Assembly (NCBI GenBank): GCA_024235915.1
Contig: JACKLO010000012.1
Span: 185,438 to 249,437 of the forward strand
Direction of reading: 5' to 3'
Length of the DNA: 64,000 nucleotides
Source of the DNA: Burkholderiaceae bacterium
GTDB lineage: Bacteria; Pseudomonadota; Gammaproteobacteria; Burkholderiales; Burkholderiaceae_C
Shown here: positions 42,538-51,559 of the stretch, one piece after another
Numbering within the stretch: the first letter of the stretch is position 1
How the letters are laid out: each line of letters begins with the position of its first letter
The notes under the pieces: generated by a model
Seen by the model: only the letters and a program-made list of their open reading frames with translations
The model's database searches: none
Told to the model about the DNA's origin: nothing
Made by a program: the position numbers and the translations under genes

Positions 42538-43709
42538 CGGGGGGTGTCTCCTTCGTCGAGCAGGCGGAGGATCTCCGCCCGGTGTTCGTCCAGCGCCGGG
42601 GCTGGGGGCAACGTGGTGGGCCAGGGCGTGTCGTCCAGGCGGATGGGCGTGTGCGCGGCCAGCAGCGCCGTGCCCTGCACCGGCGCCAGCAGGCCGCGTG
42701 CGGCCAGCTGCGGATCGTTCAGCACCGCCGCCACGTCCTGGATGGGGCCGGCCGGCACGCCGGTCTGTTCCAGGCGCGGCAGCCAGTCGGCCACATCGGC
42801 CGTGGTCAGGCGTTCTTCGATCAGCGCCTTCAGGGCGGCCTGATGTGCCACGCGGGCGCTGCGGCTGGCGAAGCGTTCGTCGGCCAGCCACTGCGGCGAC
42901 GCCAGCATCTGCGCCAGGCGTGCGAACAGCGCGTCGTTGCCGGCGGCGATGACCAGCCAGCCGTCGGCGGCCCGGAAGGCGTCGAACGGCGCGGCGCCGG
43001 AATGCCGTGCGCCCAGCGGCGGCGGGGCCTGGCCGTCGACCAGACAGCGCGCGATGGCGTTCTCCAGCAGCGCCACCTGGCAGTCCAGCATCGCCACGTC
43101 GACCCGGCCGCCGATGCCGGTGCGCACGCGGCGCAGCAGCGCGGCCTGGATGCCGTTGGCGGCAAAGACGCTGGCGGCCAGGTCGCCGATGGAGGTGCCG
43201 GCACGGGTCGGCGGCTGGCCCGGGTGGCCGGTGAGGCTCATCATGCCGCTCATGGCCTGCACGATGAGGTCGTAGGCGCCACGCTCGCGGTAGGGGCCAT
43301 GCTGGCCGAAACCGGAGATCGACGCCACCACCAGCCGCGGCCAGCGCGCCTGCAGCACCGGCCAACCGAAGCCCAGGCGGTCCATGACGCCGGGGCGGAA
43401 GTTCTCCACCAGCACGTCGGCCTGGGCCAGCAGACGTTGGAAGATGGCACGGTCGGCATCGGCCGCCAGGTCCAGCGCGATCGAGCGCTTGCCGCGGTTG
43501 ACGGCGGCGAAGTAGGCCGACGCGCCATCGATCATCGGCAGGAAGCCGCGCGCCTCGTCGCCGCCGTCCGGGTGCTCCACCTTGATCACGGTGGCGCCCA
43601 GGTCGGCCAGGATCATCGTGCAGTAGGGCCCGGCCAGCACGCGGCTGAGGTCGAGCACGCGCAGGCCATGCAGCGGGCCTTCGGGCACGCCGGTGCCGTC
43701 AGTCGTCAT
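42534..43709 (-). CDS. CaiB/BaiF-type CoA transferase 3
   Basis: A 391-residue family III CoA transferase more distant from the other two (LRVLDLSRVLAGPYCTMILADLGATVIKVEHPDGGDEARGF ... FAAVNRGKRSIALDL, catalytic aspartate in SIGDLAASVFAANG). ATG at 43709 was preferred because it starts shortly before the Rossmann-type core. A GTG at 43739, just after the tannase-like stop, is possible. Translationally coupled to the CoA transferase gene that follows. Confidence 0.87.
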   Translation of the reverse strand: MTTDGTGVPEGPLHGLRVLDLSRVLAGPYCTMILADLGATVIKVEHPDGGDEARGFLPMIDGASAYFAAVNRGKRSIALDLAADADRAIFQRLLAQADVLVENFRPGVMDRLGFGWPVLQARWPRLVVASISGFGQHGPYRERGAYDLIVQAMSGMMSLTGHPGQPPTRAGTSIGDLAASVFAANGIQAALLRRVRTGIGGRVDVAMLDCQVALLENAIARCLVDGQAPPPLGARHSGAAPFDAFRAADGWLVIAAGNDALFARLAQMLASPQWLADERFASRSARVAHQAALKALIEERLTTADVADWLPRLEQTGVPAGPIQDVAAVLNDPQLAARGLLAPVQGTALLAAHTPIRLDDTPWPTTLPPAPALDEHRAEILRLLDEGDTPR

Positions 43710-43742
43710 GGGGAAGGTGTCTACCGTGCCGGTCCTCACACA

Positions 43743-45383
43743 TCAGCCGCGCACGCATCGATAGCTCGCCGCCTGCGCCGGGTCGCCGCCGACGTGGCGC
43801 GGGTACAGCGGGTAGCGGCACATCGGCTTGGTGGCGCCGTCGGCGCTGCGCAGCACGGGGGCCTCCGGCGGGGTGAGGTCGCGCTCGACCCAGTCGGTCA
43901 TCATCGAGATGAGGTCCACGTACTGCGGAATCGGCGCGCCCGTGGTGTGGCTCTTGCCGTCGCCGCTGTGGCCGGCACCCGGCAGCAGGTAATGGCGCAC
44001 ATGGGCGTCGACGGCCGAGTTGCCCATGCGGTCCCGCACACGCTTCATCCAATCGGCCGCGGTCTGCGGGTTGACGAAGTAGTCGGCGCCGTTGGACTTG
44101 ACGATCAGTCGCCCGCCACGCGCGAAGAAGCCCGACAGGTCGGGGTTGGTGCTGTCGATCAGTGCCGACGCGGCCACGATGCGGTCGCGCGCGCCGGCCA
44201 CCGAGAACTGCAGCAGGTCGGCCGCCGGATCCTGCAGGATCACGTACTGCACGGTCGTGCCGGGCTGGCCCAGGGCTGGGGCTACGCCGGGTTTCGGCTG
44301 CGGCTTGATGTTCAGCCACGCCACGGCTTCACGGCCCGTGCCGTAGCCTGGAAACCGCGTCCAGCCGTTGGCCAGCGCGTAGCCGAAGTCCAGCGGTGAG
44401 TGCATCGCCTTGAGTGTGCCCATCTGCGCGTCCGACAGGCAGTTCGTGCCCGTCTGGCCACCATTGCAGCGCAGCGGCGCAGGATCGAAGCGGGCATTGC
44501 AGCCGAGCTGGTGCGACACCACGCCGTCGGCGATGCCGTCCAGGGCGTCGCACTGGCGCATCACCTCGTCGGCCACGGCCTTGGTGAGCGCCGGCGGGAT
44601 CCAGGCGGCGCCCGTCTGCTGGCCCGCCAGCACGGTCTTGTGGATCACGTGCGCGCTGTAGCCCACCAGCGGCGCGGCGGCCACCACGCCGTCGTAGTCG
44701 GCCGGGTAGCGCTGCGCCACCTCCAGCGCCTCGCGCCCGCCCTGCGACGTGCCCATGAAGTACTGGAAGCGCGGCGCCTGGCCGTGCCGGGCGCGCAGCA
44801 GCGCCACGGCGGCATCGTGGGTCTTCTTCAGCGACGCATGTGCGAAGTTCAGCCGCGCCTCGTCGTTCAGCGCCCAGCGGCCGTCGGTGCCCTGGTGGCC
44901 GGAGTCGCCACCGAACATCGCGTAACCGCGGTTGATCGGGTAGGGCGCGTCCGGTGGCTGGGCGGCGCTCACGGGCGAGCCACTGCTTCCGATGGCCGCC
45001 AGGTTCCTCGGAATGCTGCCGTTGAGGCCGCCACCGCCAACCTGGATCGCGCTGCCGTTCCAGGCGTCCGGCACATTGAGTTGGAAGCGGATCGGCGGTG
45101 CCGCAGGATCGACCGGCAGGATCTCGCCGACCAGCTTGCAGTGGGCCAGCACCGCCTGCGCCTTGGGCGTGGCCGGCGCGGCCGCCACCGTCACCGCTTC
45201 GCGCACGACGGCACCGCTGGTGGGCAGGGCGATCTCGGACGCGGCAATGCGGTGGCCGTGCATGGCTTCGCAGCCCAGGCGGGCGGGGGGTGGGGCGCTG
45301 CCGCAGGCGCTCAGGGCCAGCGCCCCGGCGATCATCGCCGCGGAGCTGGCGGCAGCGGCGGTGCCGCGGTGAACCCGAATCAT
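43743..45383 (-). CDS. Tannase / feruloyl esterase family lipoprotein with altered CS-D-HC site
   Basis: A 546-residue protein of the tannase/feruloyl esterase family, which also contains MHETase. The N-terminus has a lipobox (LSAC, Cys27), so it is probably a periplasmic lipoprotein. The nucleophile elbow is GTSQGGREAL (Ser213), the acid probably Asp434 (SNGADYFVNP) and the base His472 (PGAGHSGDG). The family normally has Cys just before the serine and just after the histidine, disulfide-bonded. Here they are Thr212 and Ser473, both lost together. It likely hydrolyses an aromatic or carboxylate ester feeding the nearby CoA transferases. Divergent from a Bug receptor gene. Confidence 0.82.
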   Translation of the reverse strand: MIRVHRGTAAAASSAAMIAGALALSACGSAPPPARLGCEAMHGHRIAASEIALPTSGAVVREAVTVAAAPATPKAQAVLAHCKLVGEILPVDPAAPPIRFQLNVPDAWNGSAIQVGGGGLNGSIPRNLAAIGSSGSPVSAAQPPDAPYPINRGYAMFGGDSGHQGTDGRWALNDEARLNFAHASLKKTHDAAVALLRARHGQAPRFQYFMGTSQGGREALEVAQRYPADYDGVVAAAPLVGYSAHVIHKTVLAGQQTGAAWIPPALTKAVADEVMRQCDALDGIADGVVSHQLGCNARFDPAPLRCNGGQTGTNCLSDAQMGTLKAMHSPLDFGYALANGWTRFPGYGTGREAVAWLNIKPQPKPGVAPALGQPGTTVQYVILQDPAADLLQFSVAGARDRIVAASALIDSTNPDLSGFFARGGRLIVKSNGADYFVNPQTAADWMKRVRDRMGNSAVDAHVRHYLLPGAGHSGDGKSHTTGAPIPQYVDLISMMTDWVERDLTPPEAPVLRSADGATKPMCRYPLYPRHVGGDPAQAASYRCVRG

Positions 45384-45513
45384 CGTGTCTCCTGACCTCA
45401 ATGAAAGGTGGCCAACCCAGGGTGCTTTGCCCTGGCCATGCCCACGGCACGGCCCCGGTCTGGCTGGGCCGGAATCTTGCCGCGCCGGCCTGTGGCGACC
45501 CGCCTCTGCGCAG

Positions 45514-45528
45514 GCATAGCTGCTATGT
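45514..45528. promoter_or_regulatory. Recurring palindrome, copy C (tannase-like/Bug divergent promoter)
   Basis: GCATAGCTGCTATGT matches GCATAGCWGCTATGC at all but the last base. It lies between the divergent tannase-like gene (start 45383) and Bug receptor gene (start 45606). The rest of the 222-base gap shows only a weak CCAGGG/CCCTGG hairpin at 45417-45435. Confidence 0.5.
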
Positions 45529-45605
45529 GAACCAGCCGGCTGCCAGCGCGCGCGGGCTTGCTGGAGCATCCGGCCATCCCATCCAGAATCAGGAGACACA
45601 CCCCC

Positions 45606-46574
45606 ATGCGCCGCCCCCGTCTGATCCGCACCGTTGCTGCGTTGCTGCTGTCTGCCGCCGCCGTGGCCCAGGCCGCCTTCCCCGACAAGCCGCTGAAGCT
45701 GATCGTGCCGTTTCCCGCCGGCGGTGCCGCCGATGTGATGGCGCGCGGCATGGCGCAGCGGCTGGGGGTGGAACTGGGCCAGACCATCGTCATCGACAAC
45801 CGCGGCGGTGCCGGCGGGCAGACGGCGGCCGAGGCCGTGACCAAGTCGCCGGCCGACGGCTACACGCTGTTCTTCGCCACCATGGGCACGCTGGCCATCA
45901 ACCCGGCCATCTACCCCAAGCTGCGCTACGACCCGGTGAAGGACTTCGCCCCCATCAGCCTCACGCACGTGACGCCGCGGGTGCTGGTGGTGGGGCCGTC
46001 CGTGGCCGCGACCGACCTCGCCGGCCTGATCGCCGAGGCCCGCAAGCGGCCCGATGCGCTCAGCTACGGCTCGGCCGGCAACGGCAGTTCCAGCCACTTG
46101 TCGGGCGCGCTGTTCGAGGCGCTGGCCGACGTGAAGATGCTGCACGTGCCGTACAAGGGCAGTGCGCCGCTGCTCACCGACGTGCTGGCCGGGCGCGTGG
46201 ACATGACCTTCGACTCCTACACCGTGTACGAGGAACACATCCGCGCCGGCAAGGTGCGTGCGCTGGGGGTCACCTCGCCGCAGCGCATGGCGGCGCTGCC
46301 GCAGGTGCCGGCCATCGCCGAGGCCGGTCTGAAGGGCTACGACGTGTCGAACTGGCTGGGGGTGCTGGCGCCGGCCGGCACGCCGCAGGCGGTGCTGGAC
46401 ACGCTGCACACCGCGCTCGGCCGCGCGATGGCCGACCCGGCGCTGCGCCAGCAGCTGCAGGCGCTGGGCATCGAGCCGAAGTTCGGCACGCAGGAGGCCT
46501 TCGGCCAGCTGATCCGCAGCGACATCGTGCGCTGGGCCGAGATCGTCAAGCGCTCGGGTGCGAATGCCAACTGA
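45606..46574 (+). CDS. Bug-family (TctC) periplasmic solute receptor 4
   Basis: A 322-residue Bug receptor with a signal peptide (IRTVAALLLSAAAVAQAAF) and ligand loops LIVPFPAGGAADVMARGMA and HVPYKGSAPLLTDVLAGRVDM. An AGGAGA ribosome site precedes the ATG at 45606. No permease gene is near. The adjacent divergent esterase suggests it captures an ester-derived acid. Confidence 0.9.
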   Translation: MRRPRLIRTVAALLLSAAAVAQAAFPDKPLKLIVPFPAGGAADVMARGMAQRLGVELGQTIVIDNRGGAGGQTAAEAVTKSPADGYTLFFATMGTLAINPAIYPKLRYDPVKDFAPISLTHVTPRVLVVGPSVAATDLAGLIAEARKRPDALSYGSAGNGSSSHLSGALFEALADVKMLHVPYKGSAPLLTDVLAGRVDMTFDSYTVYEEHIRAGKVRALGVTSPQRMAALPQVPAIAEAGLKGYDVSNWLGVLAPAGTPQAVLDTLHTALGRAMADPALRQQLQALGIEPKFGTQEAFGQLIRSDIVRWAEIVKRSGANAN

Positions 46575-47361
46575 GACCGTGGTGCGTGACGGCGGCGCCG
46601 TTACGCTGCAGGTGTTCGTGGACGGGCCGACGAACGGCCCGCCGCTGGTGCTGCTGCCGTCGTCATTGCGTGGCGCGGAGGACTTTGCGCCGCTGGTGCC
46701 GGGGCTGGTGGCCACGGGCTGGCTGGTGCTGCGCCCGCAGCCGCGCGGCATGGGCGGCATGGGCGGCAGCCGCGGGCCGATGGCGGGGCTGACGTTGGAC
46801 GATCTGGCGGCCGACGTGCACGCCGTCATCCAGCAGTTGGGCGGCGGCCGCGCGGTGGTGGCGGGCCACGCCTTCGGGCACTACGTGGCGCGGGTGCTGG
46901 ACCTTCGGTTTCCGCAGGCGGTGCGTGGCCTGGTGCTGCTGGCCGCGGCGGCACGCAGCTTCCCGCCGGGGCTCGCGGAAGCACTGGCCGTGGCGAGTGA
47001 CCCGTCGCAGCCGGAACCGGCGCGGCTGGCGGCGCTGCAGCATGCGTTCTTCGCGCCGGGCAATCCCCCGCGCGTCTGGCTGCCCGGTTGGCACCCCGAG
47101 CTGCGCACCGACATGCACCCTGCTGCCGCGCAGCCGGCCAAGTCGGTCTGGTGGCCGGTGGCGCAGGCGCCGATCCTGGAACTGCAGGGCGACGCCGACC
47201 CCTGGCGGCCTCCGGCCACGCGGGCCGAATTGCAGGACGCGCTGGGTGCAGACCGGGTGCAGACGCGGCTGATCGCCGGTGCCAGCCACGCCCTGCTGCC
47301 GGAGCAGCCGGCCGCCGTGGTCGCCGCGATCAGCGACTGGGCGGCGACTCTGCCGCCGTAG
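46564..47361 (+). CDS. Alpha/beta-hydrolase-fold protein lacking the nucleophile
   Basis: A 265-residue alpha/beta-hydrolase fold protein. The elbow reads VVAGHAFGHYVARV, so the usual Gly-x-Ser-x-Gly is Gly-His-Ala103-Phe-Gly. The late His motif (IAGASHALLPEQP) and an acidic residue (LQGDADPW) remain. A Ser to Ala change removes the nucleophile, so it may be inactive, use another chemistry, or only bind ligand. It overlaps the end of the Bug gene by 11 bases (ATG 46564; a GTG at 46558 is possible), so the two are co-transcribed. Confidence 0.78.
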   Translation: MPTETVVRDGGAVTLQVFVDGPTNGPPLVLLPSSLRGAEDFAPLVPGLVATGWLVLRPQPRGMGGMGGSRGPMAGLTLDDLAADVHAVIQQLGGGRAVVAGHAFGHYVARVLDLRFPQAVRGLVLLAAAARSFPPGLAEALAVASDPSQPEPARLAALQHAFFAPGNPPRVWLPGWHPELRTDMHPAAAQPAKSVWWPVAQAPILELQGDADPWRPPATRAELQDALGADRVQTRLIAGASHALLPEQPAAVVAAISDWAATLPP

Positions 47362-47364
47362 CGG

Positions 47365-48141
47365 TCAGCGGCCGGTGAACACCGGCTTGCGCTTTTCGCG
47401 GAAGGCGGCCTGGGCTTCCTTGGCGTCGTCGGTCTTGCCGATCTGGGCCGTCATGTCCTGCTCGTAGCGGTACCCGTCGCGCAGGCTCATGTCCTCGATC
47501 ACGTTCAGCGTGTGCTTGCCCATGCGGGTGGACACCGGGCTCTTGGCGGCGATCTCGGCGGCGATGCCCTGGGCCGTGTCCAGCAGCGCGTCGGGCGCCA
47601 CCACGGCTTCGACGATGCCCATTCGGTAGAGCTCGTCGGCCTTCACGCGCATGCCGGTCAGCGCCATGCGGCGCAGCCGCGAATGGCTGAAGAGGCGCAT
47701 CGCGTGGCGGCAGCCGCCGAGCAGGCCCACGTCGACCTCGGGCAGGCCCAGGCTGGCGGTCTCCGCGGCCACGATGATGTCCGACGATGCCACCATCGCC
47801 AGGCCGGAGCCCAGCGCGGCGCCGTTGATGGCCACCACCACCGGCTTGGCGCATTCGCGGATGGCGTGGAAACACTCGCGCGTGCGGCGTGAATGGGCCG
47901 GCAGGTCGCCCGGGCCCCTGATGATCTCGGCCCGGCCCTTGAGGTCGGCGCCGGCGCAGAAGACCTTGCCGGCGCCGGTGAGCACCACGGCGCGCACGCT
48001 GTCGAGTTCGCTGATGCGGTCCAGCGCCAGCGTCAGCTCGTCGTTGAGCGTGCGCGTCAGCGCGTTGACCGGCGGCGCATCCATCGTCAGCGTGGCCACG
48101 AAGTCCTGGATGTGCACACGCAGTTGGGTCAGATCGTCCAT
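47365..48141 (-). CDS. Enoyl-CoA hydratase/isomerase family protein
   Basis: A 258-residue crotonase-fold enzyme with oxyanion-hole motifs GKVFCAGADLKGR and AINGAALGSGLAMVASSDI and the active-site region GLPEVDVGLLGGCRHAMRLF. It probably hydrates or isomerises an enoyl-CoA. It ends 3 bases from the convergent hydrolase-like gene and is divergent from a Bug receptor gene with a palindrome between. Confidence 0.87.
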   Translation of the reverse strand: MDDLTQLRVHIQDFVATLTMDAPPVNALTRTLNDELTLALDRISELDSVRAVVLTGAGKVFCAGADLKGRAEIIRGPGDLPAHSRRTRECFHAIRECAKPVVVAINGAALGSGLAMVASSDIIVAAETASLGLPEVDVGLLGGCRHAMRLFSHSRLRRMALTGMRVKADELYRMGIVEAVVAPDALLDTAQGIAAEIAAKSPVSTRMGKHTLNVIEDMSLRDGYRYEQDMTAQIGKTDDAKEAQAAFREKRKPVFTGR

Positions 48142-48175
48142 GGTTCGGGTCCGTCTCTTGATGGGAATGTCAGGG

Positions 48176-48186
48176 CCAGTCTAGGC
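48176..48186 (-). promoter_or_regulatory. -10-like element before the enoyl-CoA hydratase
   Basis: On the minus strand GCCTAGACTGG contains TAGACT, 37 bases before the ATG at 48141. It matches the -10-like strings found before two Bug genes. Confidence 0.35.
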
Positions 48187-48217
48187 GTTGGCCTAGCCCG
48201 CGCCCACGGCCGCCGCG

Positions 48218-48232
48218 GCAGAGCAGCTATGC
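48218..48232. promoter_or_regulatory. Recurring palindrome, copy D (hydratase/Bug divergent promoter)
   Basis: GCAGAGCAGCTATGC matches GCATAGCWGCTATGC with one mismatch. It lies between divergent genes starting at 48141 and 48342, with -10-like elements on both sides. Confidence 0.5.
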
Positions 48233-48283
48233 CCGGTGGACCAAGGCTGCTGTGCCGGCGAGGGCGTGGTCGGGCCCTTGGGT

Positions 48284-48295
48284 GCTGCCTAGACT
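48284..48295 (+). promoter_or_regulatory. -10-like element before Bug receptor 5
   Basis: GCTGCCTAGACT, identical over 12 bases to the element at 28680, lies 46 bases before the ATG at 48342. Confidence 0.4.
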
Positions 48296-48341
48296 GGGGC
48301 ACAGCCAAGCTTTCAACGCCCACCTTCAGGAGACAACTTCG

Positions 48342-49313
48342 ATGCTTCGCCGACACCTCAGCCCCATGGCGCTGGCCCTTGCGCTGGCAGCGGCCTTGGC
48401 CACGACACCAGCCGTCGCCGACAACGGCCCGCCGGTGCGCCTGGTGGTGCCGTTTGCACCGGGTGGCGGTTCGGACCTGGTGGCGCGCGCCATCGCCACG
48501 CCACTCGCGGCGCAACTGGGCCGCACGGTGGTGGTGGAGAACAAGCCGGGGGGCGGCGCCACCATGGGGGCGGACCTGGTGGCCAAGTCGGCACCCGATG
48601 GCCTGACCCTGCTGTACGCGACGCCGGGGCCGCAGATCACCAACCGTTTCCTGATGCCCAAGCTGCCCTACGACCCGGATGCCGACCTCACGCCGGTGAG
48701 CACCGTGGCCGTGGTGCCCAACGTGCTGGTCGTGCACCCCGACGTGCCGGCGCGCAGCGTGGCCGAACTGATCGCCTATTCCAAGGCCAACCCCGGCAAG
48801 CTGAACTTTGCCAGCGCCGGCCTGGGCGCCAGCAGCCACCTGGCGGGTGAACTGTTCAAGCAGTCGGCCGGCATCGACGTCGTGCATGTGCCCTACAAGG
48901 GAACGGGCGCGGCGCTGGCGGACCTGCTTTCCGGCCAGGTGCAGATGGCCATCGACAGCATCGTGGTCTACCAGGGCCACATCGCCAGCGGCAAGCTGCG
49001 CGCGCTGGGCGTGGCCATGGCTGCGCCGGCGCCGCAACTGCCCGGGGTGCCCACCATCGCCGCCACGCTGCCGGGCTTCGACGCGGCGCCTATGAACTAC
49101 ATCGCCGTGCGGGGCGGCACGCCGGCCGACGTGGTGGCGCGGCTGAACGCGGCGATCAACGCCGTGGTCAACGACCCGGCGCTGCAGGCGCAAATGCAGC
49201 AGCGCGGGGTGGTCATCGGTGGCAGCAGCGTGGACGCGTTGCAGCGTCAGCTGAAGGCGGAGACGGTGAAGTGGCAGGCCGTGATCCAGCGCTCCGGCGC
49301 GCGCGTGGAGTGA
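48342..49313 (+). CDS. Bug-family (TctC) periplasmic solute receptor 5
   Basis: A 323-residue Bug receptor with a signal peptide (LALALAAALATTPAVADN) and ligand loops LVVPFAPGGGSDLVARAIA and HVPYKGTGAALADLLSGQVQM. An AGGAGA ribosome site precedes the ATG at 48342. The MaoC gene follows 7 bases later, so both share a transcript. No permease gene is adjacent. Confidence 0.9.
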   Translation: MLRRHLSPMALALALAAALATTPAVADNGPPVRLVVPFAPGGGSDLVARAIATPLAAQLGRTVVVENKPGGGATMGADLVAKSAPDGLTLLYATPGPQITNRFLMPKLPYDPDADLTPVSTVAVVPNVLVVHPDVPARSVAELIAYSKANPGKLNFASAGLGASSHLAGELFKQSAGIDVVHVPYKGTGAALADLLSGQVQMAIDSIVVYQGHIASGKLRALGVAMAAPAPQLPGVPTIAATLPGFDAAPMNYIAVRGGTPADVVARLNAAINAVVNDPALQAQMQQRGVVIGGSSVDALQRQLKAETVKWQAVIQRSGARVE

Positions 49314-49320
49314 TCCTGGG

Positions 49321-49803
49321 GTGACCGAACTCGACACCCCGGCCGACTTCCTGCCGCTGGTGGGCCGCGAACTGGGCTGCAGCGACTGGTTCACCATCGA
49401 GCAGCGGCATCTGGACGGCTACGCGGCACTGACCGGCGACGACTTCTGGATCCACGTGGACGTGGCGCGTGCAGCTCGCGAACTGCCCGGTGGGCGAACG
49501 CTGGCGCACGGGCTGTTCCTGCTGTCGCTGGTGCCGCTGCTGCAGCGGCAGATCTTCCGCGTGGCGCGCCGGGGCGTGGGCCTGAACATGGGCTCCGACC
49601 GCGTGCGCTACACCGCGCCGGTGCCGGTGGGCTCGCGCGTGCGATTGCACCAGGCAGTGCACGCGGCGGAGCGCAAGGGCGCCGCCACGCGCCTGACCAC
49701 GGCCTGCACGATGGAACTGGATGGCAGCGAGCGCCCCGCCTTCGTGGCCCAGTTCATCCTGCTGATGAACGACGCACCGGCGACGGCGCCTGGCGCGGAT
49801 TGA
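49321..49803 (+). CDS. MaoC-family (hotdog) dehydratase
   Basis: A 160-residue MaoC-like hotdog protein starting with GTG. The (R)-hydratase signature is seen as GYAALTGDDFWIHVDVARA followed by LAHGLFLLSLVPLL. It likely hydrates an enoyl-CoA. It follows a Bug receptor gene and is convergent with an acyl-CoA dehydrogenase gene, consistent with a small beta-oxidation-like set. Confidence 0.85.
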   Translation: MTELDTPADFLPLVGRELGCSDWFTIEQRHLDGYAALTGDDFWIHVDVARAARELPGGRTLAHGLFLLSLVPLLQRQIFRVARRGVGLNMGSDRVRYTAPVPVGSRVRLHQAVHAAERKGAATRLTTACTMELDGSERPAFVAQFILLMNDAPATAPGAD

Positions 49804-49808
49804 CGCGT

Positions 49809-49832
49809 GCGGCGCCGGGCTGCCGGCGCCGC
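49809..49832. terminator. Strong hairpin between convergent MaoC and acyl-CoA dehydrogenase genes
   Basis: GCGGCGCCGG-gctg-CCGGCGCCGC is a perfect 10-bp GC stem with a 4-base loop, filling the 48-base gap between two convergent genes. It is a likely bidirectional terminator even without a T-run. Confidence 0.65.
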
Positions 49833-49851
49833 CGTCCCTCAGCGCAGGGCT

Positions 49852-51081
49852 TCAGCGCCGCGCCGCGGCGCGCTTGGCCAGTTCGATCTTGGCGATTGCG
49901 TTGCGGTGCACCTCGTCCGGCCCGTCCACGATGCGCACGGTGCGCTGGTGGGCATAGGCCTCGGCCAGCCAGGTGTCCTGGCTGACGCCGGCAGCGCCGT
50001 GGGCCTGGATTGCCCAGTCCACCACCTTGCACGACATGTTGGGCGCCACCACTTTGATCATCGCGATCTCGGCCTTGGCCACCTTGTTGCCGACGGTGTC
50101 CATGCGGTGCGCGGCATTCAGCGTCAGCAGCCGGGCCTGGTCGATCATGCAGCGCGACTCGGCGATGCGCTCGTGCCAGACCGACTGCGCCGACAGCGGG
50201 CCGCCAAAGGCGATGCGCTGCTGCAGGCGGTCCACCATCATCTCCAACGCCCGCTCGGCGGCGCCGATGGAGCGCATGCAGTGGTGGATGCGGCCCGGGC
50301 CCAGGCGGCCCTGGGCGATCTCGAACCCGCGGCCCTCGCCCAGCAGGATGTTTTCCACCGGCACGCGCACGTTGTCCAGCACCACTTCCATGTGGCCGTG
50401 CGGTGCGTCGTCGTAGCCGAACACTGTCAGCGGGCGCAGCACCGTGACCCCCGGCGTGTCGCGCGGCACCAGCACCATCGACTGCTGTGCGTGGCGCGGC
50501 GCGTCGGGGTCGGTCTTGCCCATGACGATGAAGATCGCGCAGTTGGGGTTGCCGGCGCCGGAGCTGAACCATTTGCGGCCGTTGATGACGTAGTGATCAC
50601 CTTCGCGGCGGATGCTGCACTGGATGTTGGTGGCGTCCGACGACGCCACCGCAGGCTCCGTCATCAGGAAGGCCGAGCGGATGCGGCCGTCCAGCAGCGG
50701 CTCCAGCCACTGCTCCTTCTGTGCGTCGGAGCCATAGCGCTCCAGCGTCTCCATGTTGCCGGTGTCCGGCGCGGAGCAGTTGAAGACCTCGCCCGACCAG
50801 GACACGCGGCCCATCACCTCGCACAGCGGCGCGTAGTCCAGGTTGGAGATGCCGCCCTGACCCTTGTACGGGTGGGGCAGGAACATGTTCCACAGCCCGG
50901 CCTTGCGTGCCACCACCTTCAACTCCTCGACGAGCTTCAGCGGCTGCCAGACGTTGCCGGCCATGCGGTTGGCGTGCAGTTCCTGGTGGGCCCGCGCCTC
51001 GTTGGGGTAGATGTGTTCGGCGAAGAAGGCGTTCAGGCGCTCGACGAGTTCGTGGGAGCGGTCGGAAGGGAAGGCAAGCAC
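49852..51081 (-). CDS. Acyl-CoA dehydrogenase (ACAD10/11-like)
   Basis: A 409-residue acyl-CoA dehydrogenase. The FAD/substrate motifs are LMTEPAVASSDATNIQCSIRR, INGRKWFSSGAG and the C-terminal IVDGPDEVHRNAIAKIEL. The YPNEARAHQEL start and GHMEVVLDNVRVPVENILLGEGRGFEIAQGRLGPGRIHHC segment are typical of the ACAD10/11-like subgroup, which accepts branched or hydroxylated acyl-CoAs. It should pass electrons to ETF. Substrate unknown. Confidence 0.88.
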   Translation of the reverse strand: MLAFPSDRSHELVERLNAFFAEHIYPNEARAHQELHANRMAGNVWQPLKLVEELKVVARKAGLWNMFLPHPYKGQGGISNLDYAPLCEVMGRVSWSGEVFNCSAPDTGNMETLERYGSDAQKEQWLEPLLDGRIRSAFLMTEPAVASSDATNIQCSIRREGDHYVINGRKWFSSGAGNPNCAIFIVMGKTDPDAPRHAQQSMVLVPRDTPGVTVLRPLTVFGYDDAPHGHMEVVLDNVRVPVENILLGEGRGFEIAQGRLGPGRIHHCMRSIGAAERALEMMVDRLQQRIAFGGPLSAQSVWHERIAESRCMIDQARLLTLNAAHRMDTVGNKVAKAEIAMIKVVAPNMSCKVVDWAIQAHGAAGVSQDTWLAEAYAHQRTVRIVDGPDEVHRNAIAKIELAKRAAARR

Positions 51082-51559
51082 GGCAGTCTCCGGTGTTTAT
51101 GCAGGCGCGAGGATTGGAGCATGCGTGGACGGAGACGGTTGTCACCGGTGCGACGACGGGCCATCCGATGTTCATGCCAAAGCCGAAAGGTGCGCACGAG
51201 GCCGGGTGGCTGCAAGCGGCGCCCTTCACCATCGCGCTGCGACGGCCGTGTCCGGTGGACTGGATTGCATTGGTCGAAGGGACGCGGGAGTCTCCGGCCG
51301 CCTTGGAACCCGGAAAGGGGACCTTGCAGCGGTTGCCGTCGTCCACGGGACACTCGCGATCCCATCGCCATACCAAGGTTCGGGCTGGCCTTGGGCGTGG
51401 GGCAGATGTCGATCTGCTTCTACGGTGCCTCGAGGGGCGAGCCGAGGCGCGCCGGCTGTCGCCGCCTGACGGTACATTCGCGTCCGCAACCGCTTGTGCC
51501 GAGAATTCCAAACGCGGCTGAACGGGAGCAATACGGAGACGCAGGTCGTGACGACGTCA
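51082..51559. other. Gene-free stretch left of the acetyltransferase
   Basis: 478 bases without a credible gene. Short open frames here lack family features and overlap one another. No repeat ends, att-like sequence or transposase remnant was recognised. Confidence 0.5.
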
